Shown: one piece after another, positions 15,325-23,968 of the stretch
Layout of the letters: each line of letters begins with the position of its first letter
Numbering within the stretch: the stretch's first letter is position 1
Source of the DNA: Candidatus Zhuqueibacterota bacterium
Lineage (GTDB): Bacteria; Zhuqueibacterota; Zhuqueibacteria; Thermofontimicrobiales; Thiofontviventaceae
Assembly: GCA_016931935.1 (NCBI GenBank)
Contig: JAFGDW010000268.1
Coordinates: 56,414 to 120,413, forward strand
Direction of reading: 5' to 3'
Length of the DNA stretch: 64,000 bases
Program-made: the position numbers and the translations under genes
The notes under the pieces: generated by a model
Databases searched by the model: none
The model's input: the letters and a program-made list of their open reading frames with translations, nothing else
What the model was told of the DNA's origin: nothing

Positions 15325-16917
15325 ATGAATATCGATCGTCTCAAAGCAATATGGCCACATGTGCTGTTGTTACTGGTAGCATATTTCGCATTTGTGTGGC
15401 GACTTGACGGTTCGCTGCTCTGGCGCGACGAAGCGACTACCGCATGCTGGTCGCGAAGTATGGTTGAAAACCAATGGATTGTCCCACGCGTCTGGGATGG
15501 CGAGCAACTCGCTGTGCAGGGTCCGAAGGGCCACGATTTCAATGATCACTTCCTACCAAGCATGCAAAGTTGGTTGCAATTTTATGTCACGGCGGCATCA
15601 TTCGCTGTGTTTGGCGTAAGCACATTTGCGGCACGTTCGCCATTTGCGTTACTCGGTTTTCTGGGAATTGTGCTGTTACGCAAATTATTTCTCACCCTTT
15701 TCAAATCGGAAAAAATTGCCTGGCTTGGTGCGGCGTTCTGTATGGTCTCTCTGCCATATCTCCATTTCGCCCGACAATGTCGCTATTACGCGCTGGTGCT
15801 GGTGATTTCCATTGCCCTGATCAATGAAATCATTTCAATTCTCACCAATAAAAATGAACCGATTCGTTTGTGGGCGTTTGTGCGCATTGGCGTATTGGGC
15901 TTTTTACTGTTTCATACAAACTATTTTACATTTGGTATGGTATGGTGTGGATTGATGCTTACTATGTTAAACCATTGCAAGCGACAGTTTATCATTGGCA
16001 TGTCAATCACAACTGCAGCAGTAGCCGTAAGCGTCATACCGATGCTGGTGGTGGTGCACGGTTCGTTTTTAGCCCGCTCTGAAATTCAACAATTCCCGTA
16101 TTGGAGTGATTATTGGGATTGGGTGATCATGGCAGTTAAGCGAGTCAATCAATTAATCCCGATTATTCCCGTTGCTGTGCTCGGAATTGTTGCCGTTTTG
16201 CGATACCGGAAAGAAACCGTGCAATTACGACCTGTGTACGGCTGGCTCTGGCTGATGCTTGCTTCCACGTTGCTGATCGCTGTGTTGCTGAATAAATCCA
16301 ATGCATTCCTGCGTTACTACTTGCACGTGATTCCCATCATCATGCTAATCAGCGCGATTACTGTTTATTGGGCATATGTAATCTTCAATAAAAAACTCGC
16401 TGTATTGTTGCTGGGAATTCTATTCGTATATCATTCGCTCTCCCCGGTGATGACATTTTCAGAAGCGGTTGTTAAACGCCAGTTCAAACGTGATTGCTCG
16501 CATAACGGACCAATGGTGGACTATCTCCTTGAAAACGTAAAACCGGAGGAAACCGTCGCCTTCATTAAGAATGAAAAGGGCATGGTTGCTCATTTTTACA
16601 TCCCCCAGCTAAAATGGGTTGCACTTTTGGAAGCACAGAATCCATATAATCAACCGTATAAAAACCGACTGCCTGCATCCATGTTTGACAGTTATAATAA
16701 TGTAGATTGGGTTGTTGTTTGGGCAATGCACGGTCTGCCGGCGCGGGTAGAACGTGGCTATGAACTCATGTGGAGTTATCGATACGGTCTGAATGCACCA
16801 AATTTGAAGGTGAACGCCAAAGTATATACTCCCAGGCAATACACCGTTACTGAGGCTGAAGGGGGAATCGTCGGGGATTTGCAGTATTATGATTTTTACC
16901 ATAGCAAAAATTTTTGA
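15325..16917 (+). CDS. GT-C fold membrane glycosyltransferase, GT39/ArnT-like
   Basis: 530 aa, multi-spanning. The first luminal loop has LLWRDEATTACWS with Asp35-Glu36, the position of the conserved acidic pair in GT39/GT83-type polyprenyl-phosphate sugar transferases. About ten to twelve hydrophobic helices follow, then a soluble C-terminal domain with VDYLLENVKPEETVAFIKNE. Such enzymes move a sugar from a lipid-phosphate donor to protein or lipid on the periplasmic side. The start codon touches the stop of the oxidoreductase, so the two are coupled. Acceptor and sugar are unknown. Confidence 0.82.
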   Translation: MNIDRLKAIWPHVLLLLVAYFAFVWRLDGSLLWRDEATTACWSRSMVENQWIVPRVWDGEQLAVQGPKGHDFNDHFLPSMQSWLQFYVTAASFAVFGVSTFAARSPFALLGFLGIVLLRKLFLTLFKSEKIAWLGAAFCMVSLPYLHFARQCRYYALVLVISIALINEIISILTNKNEPIRLWAFVRIGVLGFLLFHTNYFTFGMVWCGLMLTMLNHCKRQFIIGMSITTAAVAVSVIPMLVVVHGSFLARSEIQQFPYWSDYWDWVIMAVKRVNQLIPIIPVAVLGIVAVLRYRKETVQLRPVYGWLWLMLASTLLIAVLLNKSNAFLRYYLHVIPIIMLISAITVYWAYVIFNKKLAVLLLGILFVYHSLSPVMTFSEAVVKRQFKRDCSHNGPMVDYLLENVKPEETVAFIKNEKGMVAHFYIPQLKWVALLEAQNPYNQPYKNRLPASMFDSYNNVDWVVVWAMHGLPARVERGYELMWSYRYGLNAPNLKVNAKVYTPRQYTVTEAEGGIVGDLQYYDFYHSKNF

Positions 16918-17023
16918 TTAGATTTGAGCATTTTCTCAACAATAAATACTTCTTGCAATTATTCAAAAAAGCTTATACTTTGTTACATATCAACCATGCT
17001 AAACTTATTGAGTAGTGAAAGCA

Positions 17024-17239
17024 ATGATAGAAATAACCTTCGAAAAAGATGATGCAATTTTAAAATTTCCAAAACAATTAATTGCATCTGATTATGTACA
17101 GGAATTTTTAGAGCGATTGCGACTGGAAGAAATTGCTGAAAAAAGTGAAATCAGCGATCAACAAACATGGGAATTATCAGAACAACTTAAAAAAGAATGG
17201 TGGCAGAAAAACAAAGAGAAATTCCTAAAGAAAGATTGA
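17024..17239 (+). CDS. Putative antitoxin of a second PIN-toxin module
   Basis: 71 aa from ATG 17024 (GTG at 17015 is an alternative). It starts with MIEITFEKDDAILKFPKQL, followed by an alpha-helical, highly charged tail (LERLRLEEIAEKSEISDQQ ... EWWQKNKEKFLKKD). It ends 3 bp before a PIN-domain gene, which is the main reason for the antitoxin call; the fold is not clearly VapB or Phd. Low GC and Lys-rich composition set it apart from neighbours. Confidence 0.65.
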   Translation: MIEITFEKDDAILKFPKQLIASDYVQEFLERLRLEEIAEKSEISDQQTWELSEQLKKEWWQKNKEKFLKKD

Positions 17240-17242
17240 ATA

Positions 17243-17662
17243 TTGAAAGCGATTATTGTTGATACAAATATTATATTCTCGACTCTTCTTCGTAGGAATA
17301 AAAAAATCAGAGATATCTTTTTCTCTCAAGAAAATGTTCATCTTTATTCATGCAAATATGCAATTGTTGAGTTGTTCACATTTAAAGAGAAAATCCAAAA
17401 ATATTCGGCACTTAATGAAGATGAACTCCTTGATCTGCTATCTAATTTATTGAAAAAGATACATATCTTTGATGAAAATACACTGAATGAAGAATGTTTA
17501 AAGAATGCATACAAACTCTGCCATGATATTGATGAAAAAGACATCCCTTTTGTTGCCGTCACTATGGAATTGGATGGTTTGCTTTGGACGGGTGATAAAA
17601 AATTAGTAAAAGGTTTAAAATTAAAAGGATTTAATGCATTTTTTGAAATAGAAAATTTGTAG
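17243..17662 (+). CDS. PIN-domain putative toxin (TTG start)
   Basis: 139 aa. The only available start in frame is TTG 17243, three bases after the upstream stop, suggesting translational coupling. PIN motifs: KAIIVDTNIIFSTLL (Asp7), Glu in CKYAIVELFTFKEK, DIDEKDIPFVAV and a final LLWTGDKKLVKGLK Asp. PIN toxins cut RNA with a metal centre. Codon use is strongly AT-rich like its partner. A terminator overlaps the stop codon. Confidence 0.82.
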   Translation: MKAIIVDTNIIFSTLLRRNKKIRDIFFSQENVHLYSCKYAIVELFTFKEKIQKYSALNEDELLDLLSNLLKKIHIFDENTLNEECLKNAYKLCHDIDEKDIPFVAVTMELDGLLWTGDKKLVKGLKLKGFNAFFEIENL

Positions 17663-17723
17663 CCCCGGAACAACGTTGACCAGGGAGTGAAAACACCTTG
17701 TAATGTTTAACCGGGGCTTTTTT
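17661..17723 (+). terminator. Long-loop terminator after the second toxin module
   Basis: AGCCCCGG (17661-17668) pairs with CCGGGGCT (17711-17718), followed by TTTTT. The loop of 42 nt has a smaller GTG/CACC-type hairpin and an AACA/TGTT extension, so the whole folds into a branched rod. It starts at the last base of the toxin stop codon region and separates it from the symporter. Confidence 0.7.
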
Positions 17724-17774
17724 ATTGAATAGCGTTAAAATCAAAATTACAGTTAACTTTCTAACGAGGTAGGA

Positions 17775-19757
17775 ATGGAACTTATCGGTGTATCGGATGT
17801 GCTCGTATTCATTGTGTTCGTCGTATCTGTTATTACGATTGGTCTCTGGAAAAGTAAGGGCGAAGAGATTCACAGTGAACACGGCGCTCAGGATTACTTT
17901 CTGGCAGGGCGTGGCTTGACGTGGTGGCTGGTTGGATTCTCGCTGATTGCCGCAAATATTTCGACTGAACAGTTCGTCGGGATGTCTGGCAAGGCAGCCG
18001 ACTGGCTGGGAATGGCCATTGCCAGTTACGAGTGGATGGCGGCAATTACGCTCGTCGTGGTGGCATTTTTATTTTTGCCAACGTTTTTGAAATCGGGTAT
18101 TTACACCATTCCGGAATTCCTGGAATACCGCTACAACACGTTTGCCCGTACCATTATGGCCATCACCACAATGATCATTCTTGTGGGTGTGCCAACCGCA
18201 TCGGTTATCTATTCCGGTGCAAAAGTGATTTGTGTGTTCTTCCAGGGCAAAACGCTGCTCGGACTCGATCTGGGCAATATTACCGTCGGGTGCTGGATTA
18301 TTGGTACCTTAGCAGCCATTTATGTGTTTGCCGGAGGCTTAAAGGCCTGTGCCTGGGCCGATCTAATTCAGGGGGCCGCATTGATATTAGGCGGTGTGGT
18401 GATTGCCTATTTTGCCCTTCGTGCGTTGGGATTGGCCGATCCGCATCAATTAGCCTCATCTGCTACCACCGCTGTAGATCCCGAGCATCTCAAAGGCATG
18501 GGAATTATTGAACGTTTGCGAACGCTTAATGCCGGGAACTGGGAGGTCGGAAAAATGCATATGGTGCGGCCAGCCAGCGATCCCGAAGTCCCCTGGACTG
18601 CATTGGTCGTTGGTTTGTGGATTCCCAATTTCTTTTACTGGGGATTGAACCAGTATATCACCCAACGAACACTCGGCTCAAAATCGCTCGATGAAGGCCA
18701 AAAGGGTGTTATGTTTGCTGCATTTCTGAAACTCATTGTTCCGTTTGTCGTGGTTATTCCCGGTATTTTGGCATTCAATATGTTTAGCGGTGATCTGCAT
18801 AAACAAGCCAATGTGAAAAACGAACATATCATGGACGAATTCCAGGCTGGCGAACAAAAACTGTTTGTATTCACGGATTCGTTTGCCGAGTTGAACGGCG
18901 ATGCGACCCGGGCGCTCCTGACTCATAATGCGGCGTTAATGAGTCAAACCGTGGATTCAACGACATTGAGTAGCGCAGCATTAATGTACGATGCCAATTC
19001 CAAACTCATTCAACTGGCAACGGAGCGAAATCGTTCTGCCCAGGCGGATCAGACAATTAAAATGTCGGATAAGCTGGTGGGATACGATTTTGACGCTGCC
19101 TTCCCAACACTGCTGAAACGATTGTTGCCGGTCGGATTTGGTATTCTCGGTTTTGTACTGGCGGCGATATTCGGTGCGGTGGTTAGCTCGCTGGCATCAA
19201 TGCTTAATTCGGCATCAACCATTGCCACGATGGATATTTACAATAAAGTGAAGAAGCAATCATCGCAATACGAACTGGTAACTGTCGGCCGGGTATGCAC
19301 GGTGTTGTTTGTGCTGATTGCCATGTTCATCGCACCAAAATTGGATAGCCCGAAATTCGGTGGCATTTTTACGTTTATCCAGGAATTCCAGGGATTCATT
19401 TCACCGGGCGTATTGGCCATTTTCCTGTTTGGCTTGTTGGTGCATCGCGCACCTCGATTCGCCGGTACTGTCGGGCTTATTCTCAATCCGATTCTTTACG
19501 GCATTCTGAAGTGGGGTGGAAAGACAGGTATCGGCTTCATGGAGACACTCTCCGGCCTGTCATTCCTGGACCGGATGGCTGTCTGTTTCTTCATTGTCCT
19601 TGCGACACTCACTGTAATTACCATCCTTAAACCGCTTCCAAAACCGGTCGAGCTCCCGGTCAATGAAAAAATGGACGTAACCGCTTCCAAAAAAGCCAAA
19701 ACATATGGACTTGTCGTGGTCGGGCTCACTTTGTTGCTGTATGTTATTTTCTGGTAA
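17775..19757 (+). CDS. Sodium/solute symporter (SSS family), sugar-type
   Basis: 660 aa with about 14 membrane helices and GAGGTAGGA before ATG 17775. Family motifs: KSKGEEIHSEHGAQDYFLAGRGL at the start, WWLVGFSLIAANISTEQFVGMSG in the first substrate helices, YTIPEFLEYRYN (a sugar-symporter variant of the PEFL motif), AGGLKACAWADLIQG and the AAIFGAVVSSLASMLNSASTIATMDIY sodium-site helix. A soluble insert of about 110 residues (roughly 350-440) lies between two helices. SSS proteins with these motifs commonly import sugars with sodium. It stands alone, flanked by terminators, next to a carbohydrate-rich region. Confidence 0.9.
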   Translation: MELIGVSDVLVFIVFVVSVITIGLWKSKGEEIHSEHGAQDYFLAGRGLTWWLVGFSLIAANISTEQFVGMSGKAADWLGMAIASYEWMAAITLVVVAFLFLPTFLKSGIYTIPEFLEYRYNTFARTIMAITTMIILVGVPTASVIYSGAKVICVFFQGKTLLGLDLGNITVGCWIIGTLAAIYVFAGGLKACAWADLIQGAALILGGVVIAYFALRALGLADPHQLASSATTAVDPEHLKGMGIIERLRTLNAGNWEVGKMHMVRPASDPEVPWTALVVGLWIPNFFYWGLNQYITQRTLGSKSLDEGQKGVMFAAFLKLIVPFVVVIPGILAFNMFSGDLHKQANVKNEHIMDEFQAGEQKLFVFTDSFAELNGDATRALLTHNAALMSQTVDSTTLSSAALMYDANSKLIQLATERNRSAQADQTIKMSDKLVGYDFDAAFPTLLKRLLPVGFGILGFVLAAIFGAVVSSLASMLNSASTIATMDIYNKVKKQSSQYELVTVGRVCTVLFVLIAMFIAPKLDSPKFGGIFTFIQEFQGFISPGVLAIFLFGLLVHRAPRFAGTVGLILNPILYGILKWGGKTGIGFMETLSGLSFLDRMAVCFFIVLATLTVITILKPLPKPVELPVNEKMDVTASKKAKTYGLVVVGLTLLLYVIFW

Positions 19758-19787
19758 GAACATTCTGCATTCAGCTTGCATCAATTT

Positions 19788-19820
19788 ACAAACCAGGTTT
19801 CGCCAGGAAACCTGGTTTGT
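19788..19820. repeat. Dispersed hairpin repeat, ACAAACCAGG type (copy 2, best conserved)
   Basis: Perfect 14-bp stem ACAAACCAGGTTTC (19788-19801) with GAAACCTGGTTTGT (19807-19820) and a 5-nt GCCAG loop, 30 bp after the symporter stop. It defines the consensus for the family. Confidence 0.75.
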
Positions 19821-20019
19821 GGATGTAGCAATTCTACATTAAATTGGTACCTGCTCACGTTCATGCTGCAATAGGATGATAATTTTCACTCTCCAATTAC
19901 AAAATTGATTCCATAAAAAAAACTCATCTTCACAAATCCCTTGCAAATGTTGCTTTCTCTCCTTATTTTTGAGATAACCTACCAAGCCAGTAAATAAAAA
20001 CAACAAGGACAATCGAATC

Positions 20020-20616
20020 ATGAATATCTCGCTTTTGATTGCTCATCCGAACCCGGCCAGTTTCAATCATGCAATTGCCGAAACTACTATTGAACGACTC
20101 AGAATGAATAATCATCAAGTTTTCTACCACGATCTTTATGCAGAACAGTTTGATCCAATTTTGCCTTCTGATGAAATCCCATCGGATGCTGAAATCCCGG
20201 ATGAAATCGTGAACCATTGTAATGAAATTTCCAATGCGGATGGTATTATCATCGTTCATCCCAACTGGTGGGGTCAGCCGCCAGCTATTCTCAAAGGTTG
20301 GGTCGATCGAGTAATTCGTCCGGGTGTGGCTTATAATTTTGAAGAAGGCGATTCGGGTGAGGGCGTTCCGATCGGATTGTTGAAAGCGCACACGGCTATC
20401 GTATTCAATACAGCCAACACACCGTCCGAACGTGAACAACGGGTATTTGGGGATTCTTTGCAATTGTTATGGAAAAATTGTATTTTTCATTTATGTGGTG
20501 TGAAGCAATTCCATCGTGATATGTTTACCGTGGTGGTGACAAGCACTTTGGAGCAACGATTGACGTGGTTACGGCAGGTAGAACAGGTAGTGGAGCAGTT
20601 TTTTCCTGCCTTGTAA
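20020..20616 (+). CDS. Flavodoxin-fold NAD(P)H oxidoreductase (quinone reductase / KefF-like)
   Basis: 198 aa. The flavin-binding beginning LLIAHPNPASFNHAIAET and the DGIIIVHPNWWGQPPAILKGWVDRV block identify the Flavodoxin_2 family of NAD(P)H dehydrogenases (quinone), such as MdaB, NQO1-like enzymes and KefF. They bind FMN or FAD and reduce quinones by two electrons. FNTANTPSEREQRVFGD and FHLCGVKQFHRDMF are later family blocks. Soluble and cytoplasmic. The next gene starts 42 bp downstream on the same strand, but the products have no obvious link. Confidence 0.88.
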   Translation: MNISLLIAHPNPASFNHAIAETTIERLRMNNHQVFYHDLYAEQFDPILPSDEIPSDAEIPDEIVNHCNEISNADGIIIVHPNWWGQPPAILKGWVDRVIRPGVAYNFEEGDSGEGVPIGLLKAHTAIVFNTANTPSEREQRVFGDSLQLLWKNCIFHLCGVKQFHRDMFTVVVTSTLEQRLTWLRQVEQVVEQFFPAL

Positions 20617-20657
20617 CTCCCGACTCGGAGAATGGTATTTTAATCGCGGAGAATAAA

Positions 20658-22145
20658 ATGGTCAAGCATTGTTTAATGATTTTTACGGGGCTGCTAATTG
20701 GTTTGACCAGTGGTTTTGGTCTGTCCCAGGACATGGTTCACATGACCGTCGATTCGCTAATCCTGGCTCAAAAGCTGGATGATGCGGAAAAGGTCGCGCG
20801 TGATGCTATTAAAAAGTATCCGGACCATCCACAAGTCATGTGCGCGTTGGCATGTGTGTATCGGAACCGGGCAATTCGGTCAGCAATTCGCGTGAATACC
20901 GATGCGATGGGAATCAAAGATGGTGAAAACGGGACGTATACAATTCAGGATTCCAGCGACTTTGAGCAACTGTTCCAGGACGAAAATTATTATGATGAAG
21001 CGCAATATGCAAAAGCTGAATCGTTGTATTACCGTATCATCGCGAAACATCCGTCGTACCACAACGCGTATTTCAATCTGTTGAATGATTACGTGACTAT
21101 GAAACGATTCGTACCGTACTTCAAAGTGATTGATCTATTTATTGGCAATTTACATGATGATCCGGATACGCCACATTACGTCCTTGATTTGGCAATGAAA
21201 CTGTACAATGCCGAATATTGGGATGAAGCGTTGCGGTTGTATGAACGGTTACTGCAGGCATATCCTGATTTCAGTCAGGCAAAATGCAATATCGGTGCGG
21301 TGTATGTAAATCTGGGAAAAATTGACAAAGCCCATGAAGTATTTGCCGATGTCTACAAAATAGCCCCATTGGATTTGCTTAATCTAAATAATTATTTTCT
21401 CACTTCCATTCTGACTGAAGACTTTCCGCTTGCTTACGAACTAATTGTCGATTTAATCCGGAAGGATGACCAGGACTACAGCCATTTTTACGATGCAGCA
21501 TTACTGGCGTATCTGATCGGAAAAAACTATCATGCGTTTTTAAATATTTACCTGCCACAACGAAAAGAACATGTCGAACAGCCCGATGACGATTTCTGGT
21601 ACTGGACAGCCAAACAACTTGCGCATGTTGACACTATGACTCAGGAAGAGACCCTTGAATTTTTCGATTATTTAATGATCCAGTTCAATCAAGCGGATAT
21701 GAAGCGGCAGGCATTAATAGCTGCAGCGATTATTGACCAAAGCGAATCGACCAATGCAAGCCTGCTCGTTCGCTGCGGCATTTATGATCAGTTTAAGTAT
21801 GTCGATAAAACACTATCTTATCTGGGAAAAATCAAAGCTCGTGCAGCAATCGATTCAACTATCATGACACCACGCGATTTGACCTACAATTATGGCCGCA
21901 TTTATTATGTCGCCCAAAACGCCGATAGTGCTATCGCTTATTTCAGTAAATACTCCACTGAACGTTCCGATAATGCGTTTGTTAACTACGCGTTGGGAGA
22001 AAGTTATTTAATGAAGGCAGATACGTCATCTGCGATAGTATGTTTTAAAACAAACCAGGCGCTGGAGGACGAAAGCCAAATGCAATATATCAACGCCTCG
22101 ATTCGGGAGTTGAAGAATTTGGGGGAAGCAGCGGAGAGAGAATAG
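20658..22145 (+). CDS. Exported TPR-repeat protein
   Basis: 495 aa from ATG 20658 (CGGAG 8 bp upstream), with signal peptide MVKHCLMIFTGLLIGLTSGFGLSQ. TPR pattern is seen repeatedly: ILAQKLDDAEKVARDAIKKYPDHPQ, ALRLYERLLQAYPDFSQAKCNIGAVYVNLGKIDKAHEVF, and near the end YYVAQNADSAIAYFSKY. TPR arrays hold protein partners; nothing specific can be named. Likely periplasmic. It precedes a GT2 gene by 49 bp with a hairpin in between. Confidence 0.78.
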   Translation: MVKHCLMIFTGLLIGLTSGFGLSQDMVHMTVDSLILAQKLDDAEKVARDAIKKYPDHPQVMCALACVYRNRAIRSAIRVNTDAMGIKDGENGTYTIQDSSDFEQLFQDENYYDEAQYAKAESLYYRIIAKHPSYHNAYFNLLNDYVTMKRFVPYFKVIDLFIGNLHDDPDTPHYVLDLAMKLYNAEYWDEALRLYERLLQAYPDFSQAKCNIGAVYVNLGKIDKAHEVFADVYKIAPLDLLNLNNYFLTSILTEDFPLAYELIVDLIRKDDQDYSHFYDAALLAYLIGKNYHAFLNIYLPQRKEHVEQPDDDFWYWTAKQLAHVDTMTQEETLEFFDYLMIQFNQADMKRQALIAAAIIDQSESTNASLLVRCGIYDQFKYVDKTLSYLGKIKARAAIDSTIMTPRDLTYNYGRIYYVAQNADSAIAYFSKYSTERSDNAFVNYALGESYLMKADTSSAIVCFKTNQALEDESQMQYINASIRELKNLGEAAERE

Positions 22146-22149
22146 GCGA

Positions 22150-22182
22150 ACAAATCAGTTATTTTCAAAATATCTGGTTTGT
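22150..22182. repeat. Dispersed hairpin repeat, ACAAACCAGG type (copy 3, imperfect)
   Basis: ACAAATCAGTTATTT and AAATATCTGGTTTGT arms pair with G-T and one mismatch, right after the TPR gene stop. Confidence 0.6.
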
Positions 22183-22194
22183 TTTACTCTAATT

Positions 22195-22917
22195 ATGAAA
22201 ATATCAATCATTATCCCTGTCTTAAACGAAGCTCACAAAATAGCTGCGGATATTCGCGCGGCTGCCGAATACCTGATTTCAAATCAGCTTGATGGCGAGA
22301 TTATTATCGTCGACGATGGCAGTGCGGATAATACAGTGTCTGTTGCTGAACAAGTCAGCGTACCGAAAAGCATCGGTAAACAGGTCGTTTCGTATTCTCC
22401 GCATCGGGGAAAAGGGTACGCCATACGAACAGGAATGGATTTGACTTCAGGCACTATAGTCATGTTCATTGATAGTGGGAGTTGTATTCCGTGGAGCGAT
22501 GCAGCTAAGGGTATCACATTGGTTCGTAGCGGTGTGTGCGATATTGCGCATGCATCGCGACAGCTTGATGGAAGTGTCATCCTGCGCCCGCAGGCAACTT
22601 CGCGGTGCATTACATCGTTGCTGTTTCGTGTGATGTTGAAGATCGTAATGCGCGTCCCCAAAAAGTTCACGGACACCCAATGCGGACTTAAAATTTATCG
22701 TGGTGAAATTGGTCGTCGTTTGTATCGTCAGTGTGTAACTGACGGATTCATGTTTGATGTGGAAGTCATTTTGCGGGCGTTGGACTCAGAATACCGCATT
22801 CAGGAATTTCCGGTCACCTGGCAGGCCGATCCGGACAGCCGCCTGGCGCAAATGAAAGTACCGCTACAAATTGCACGTGAATTGGTCGCAATCAAGCGGG
22901 CGCTTTCAACTCGCTGA
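22195..22917 (+). CDS. GT2 family glycosyltransferase, dolichyl-phosphate glucosyltransferase-like
   Basis: 240 aa. GT-A fold seen as ISIIIPVLNEAHKI, IIIVDDGSADNTV, PHRGKGYAIRTGMD and FTDTQCGLKIYRGEIG with the acceptor-loop MFDVEVILRAL and EFPVTWQADPDSR. These blocks are those of ALG5/DPM1-like enzymes that make polyprenyl-phosphate sugars. The metal-binding DXD position reads FIDSGSCIPW rather than the usual DAD, so metal use may differ. Such donors would serve the GT-C enzymes at 15325 and 23969. Its end overlaps the convergent ApbE gene by 12 bp. Start ATG 22195 is preceded only by a hairpin and no clear ribosome site. Confidence 0.85.
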   Translation: MKISIIIPVLNEAHKIAADIRAAAEYLISNQLDGEIIIVDDGSADNTVSVAEQVSVPKSIGKQVVSYSPHRGKGYAIRTGMDLTSGTIVMFIDSGSCIPWSDAAKGITLVRSGVCDIAHASRQLDGSVILRPQATSRCITSLLFRVMLKIVMRVPKKFTDTQCGLKIYRGEIGRRLYRQCVTDGFMFDVEVILRALDSEYRIQEFPVTWQADPDSRLAQMKVPLQIARELVAIKRALSTR

Positions 22918-23910
22918 TGCCGGTTCTGCATACCATTGTCCGAATGTGTGCACTACTGGTTTTTTTTCATTGTACTCGATAAGCATCCCACCAAATGCTT
23001 TATACTTCTCAATGAATTGTTCAATTTTTTCCATTGGCATGAGCATAAATGCAGTGGATAAGGCATCGGCATTGGTGGCAGACGCTGCCACAGCCCAGGC
23101 TGCCTTCTTTGCAGCAATTGGTTTACCCTGATAAGGATTGATAATATGCTGACCTTTTTCCAGCCCGGAACTGCTCATGGCTTCATCATGAAGCATATAA
23201 ACAATTGGCTCGATTGTCACGCCGTCCGGCGGCTGGATTGCAACTTGCCAACCATCCTCCCCAGGCTGATTGCCATTCGCCAACAACGAGCTGCGGCCCC
23301 CATGAATGAAATAATCCCTTAATTCCCATTCCTGCAGCAACAGTGACATGCTATCAACCGCGTAGCCTTTGCCAATTCCGCCCAGATCAAGATGAACCGG
23401 GCCGTGTAAAACGGTAATTTCTTCGGCAGTATCATCGAATTGCAGATGGTGCAAGCCCGTAAGCGCCAGTGATAACTCCAGTTCATGGGTAGATGGTTGC
23501 AGACTGTGTTTAGAGTCATCCAACCAGGCTTCCATAAGGTGTCCGACAGAGACGTCAAAGTATCCACCGGTTATAGCATATAAATCCACGCACTGGATCA
23601 GGCATTGATATGTGTCACCACCAACACGAGTCTTCTCACCTGATTTTAATCGGTTGATTCTGGAGATGTCACTGTTTTCGATAAAACGGCTCAAATCCTG
23701 TTCCAATTTGTCGACTATTTGGAATGCTTCATGAGCCGCCTGTTTGGCGTAGCGTTCATCGTCATGGGCAATAAGTATTTCGAATACGGTGGCCATGGCG
23801 TCGTGTGAGAAGCGATGGATTTTTATTTGTTGCTTCAATGTTTGCGCCGGATTTACTATTATTAGGTAGTCGTTATACTCGTTCCGCAAGTTGTTGGCGG
23901 AATGCAGCAT
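22906..23910 (-). CDS. apbE: FAD:protein FMN transferase (ApbE family), second of two
   Basis: 334 aa. ApbE blocks: HDAMATVFEILIAHDDERYA, DLSRFIENSDISRINRL, GGYFDVSVGHLMEAW, the flavin loop LDLGGIGKGYAVDSM (174-188), FIHGGRSSLLANG, and the metal site AMSSSGLEKGQHIINPYQGKP. Compared with the copy at 9801 this one keeps the usual S-S-G ending. A 38-residue N-terminal extension (residues 1-38) has no signal peptide features. The two copies are distant paralogues rather than a recent duplication. It converges with the GT2 gene, overlapping by 12 bp. The seven-heme cytochrome 4 kb away is a conceivable redox neighbour but shows no obvious flavinylation site. Confidence 0.85.
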   Translation of the reverse strand: MLHSANNLRNEYNDYLIIVNPAQTLKQQIKIHRFSHDAMATVFEILIAHDDERYAKQAAHEAFQIVDKLEQDLSRFIENSDISRINRLKSGEKTRVGGDTYQCLIQCVDLYAITGGYFDVSVGHLMEAWLDDSKHSLQPSTHELELSLALTGLHHLQFDDTAEEITVLHGPVHLDLGGIGKGYAVDSMSLLLQEWELRDYFIHGGRSSLLANGNQPGEDGWQVAIQPPDGVTIEPIVYMLHDEAMSSSGLEKGQHIINPYQGKPIAAKKAAWAVAASATNADALSTAFMLMPMEKIEQFIEKYKAFGGMLIEYNEKKPVVHTFGQWYAEPASAS

Positions 23911-23968
23911 CGTCGTTCTGTGACGAGTTAATATAGTCTAAAATTTCATTAACCTAAGCTATTTTACT

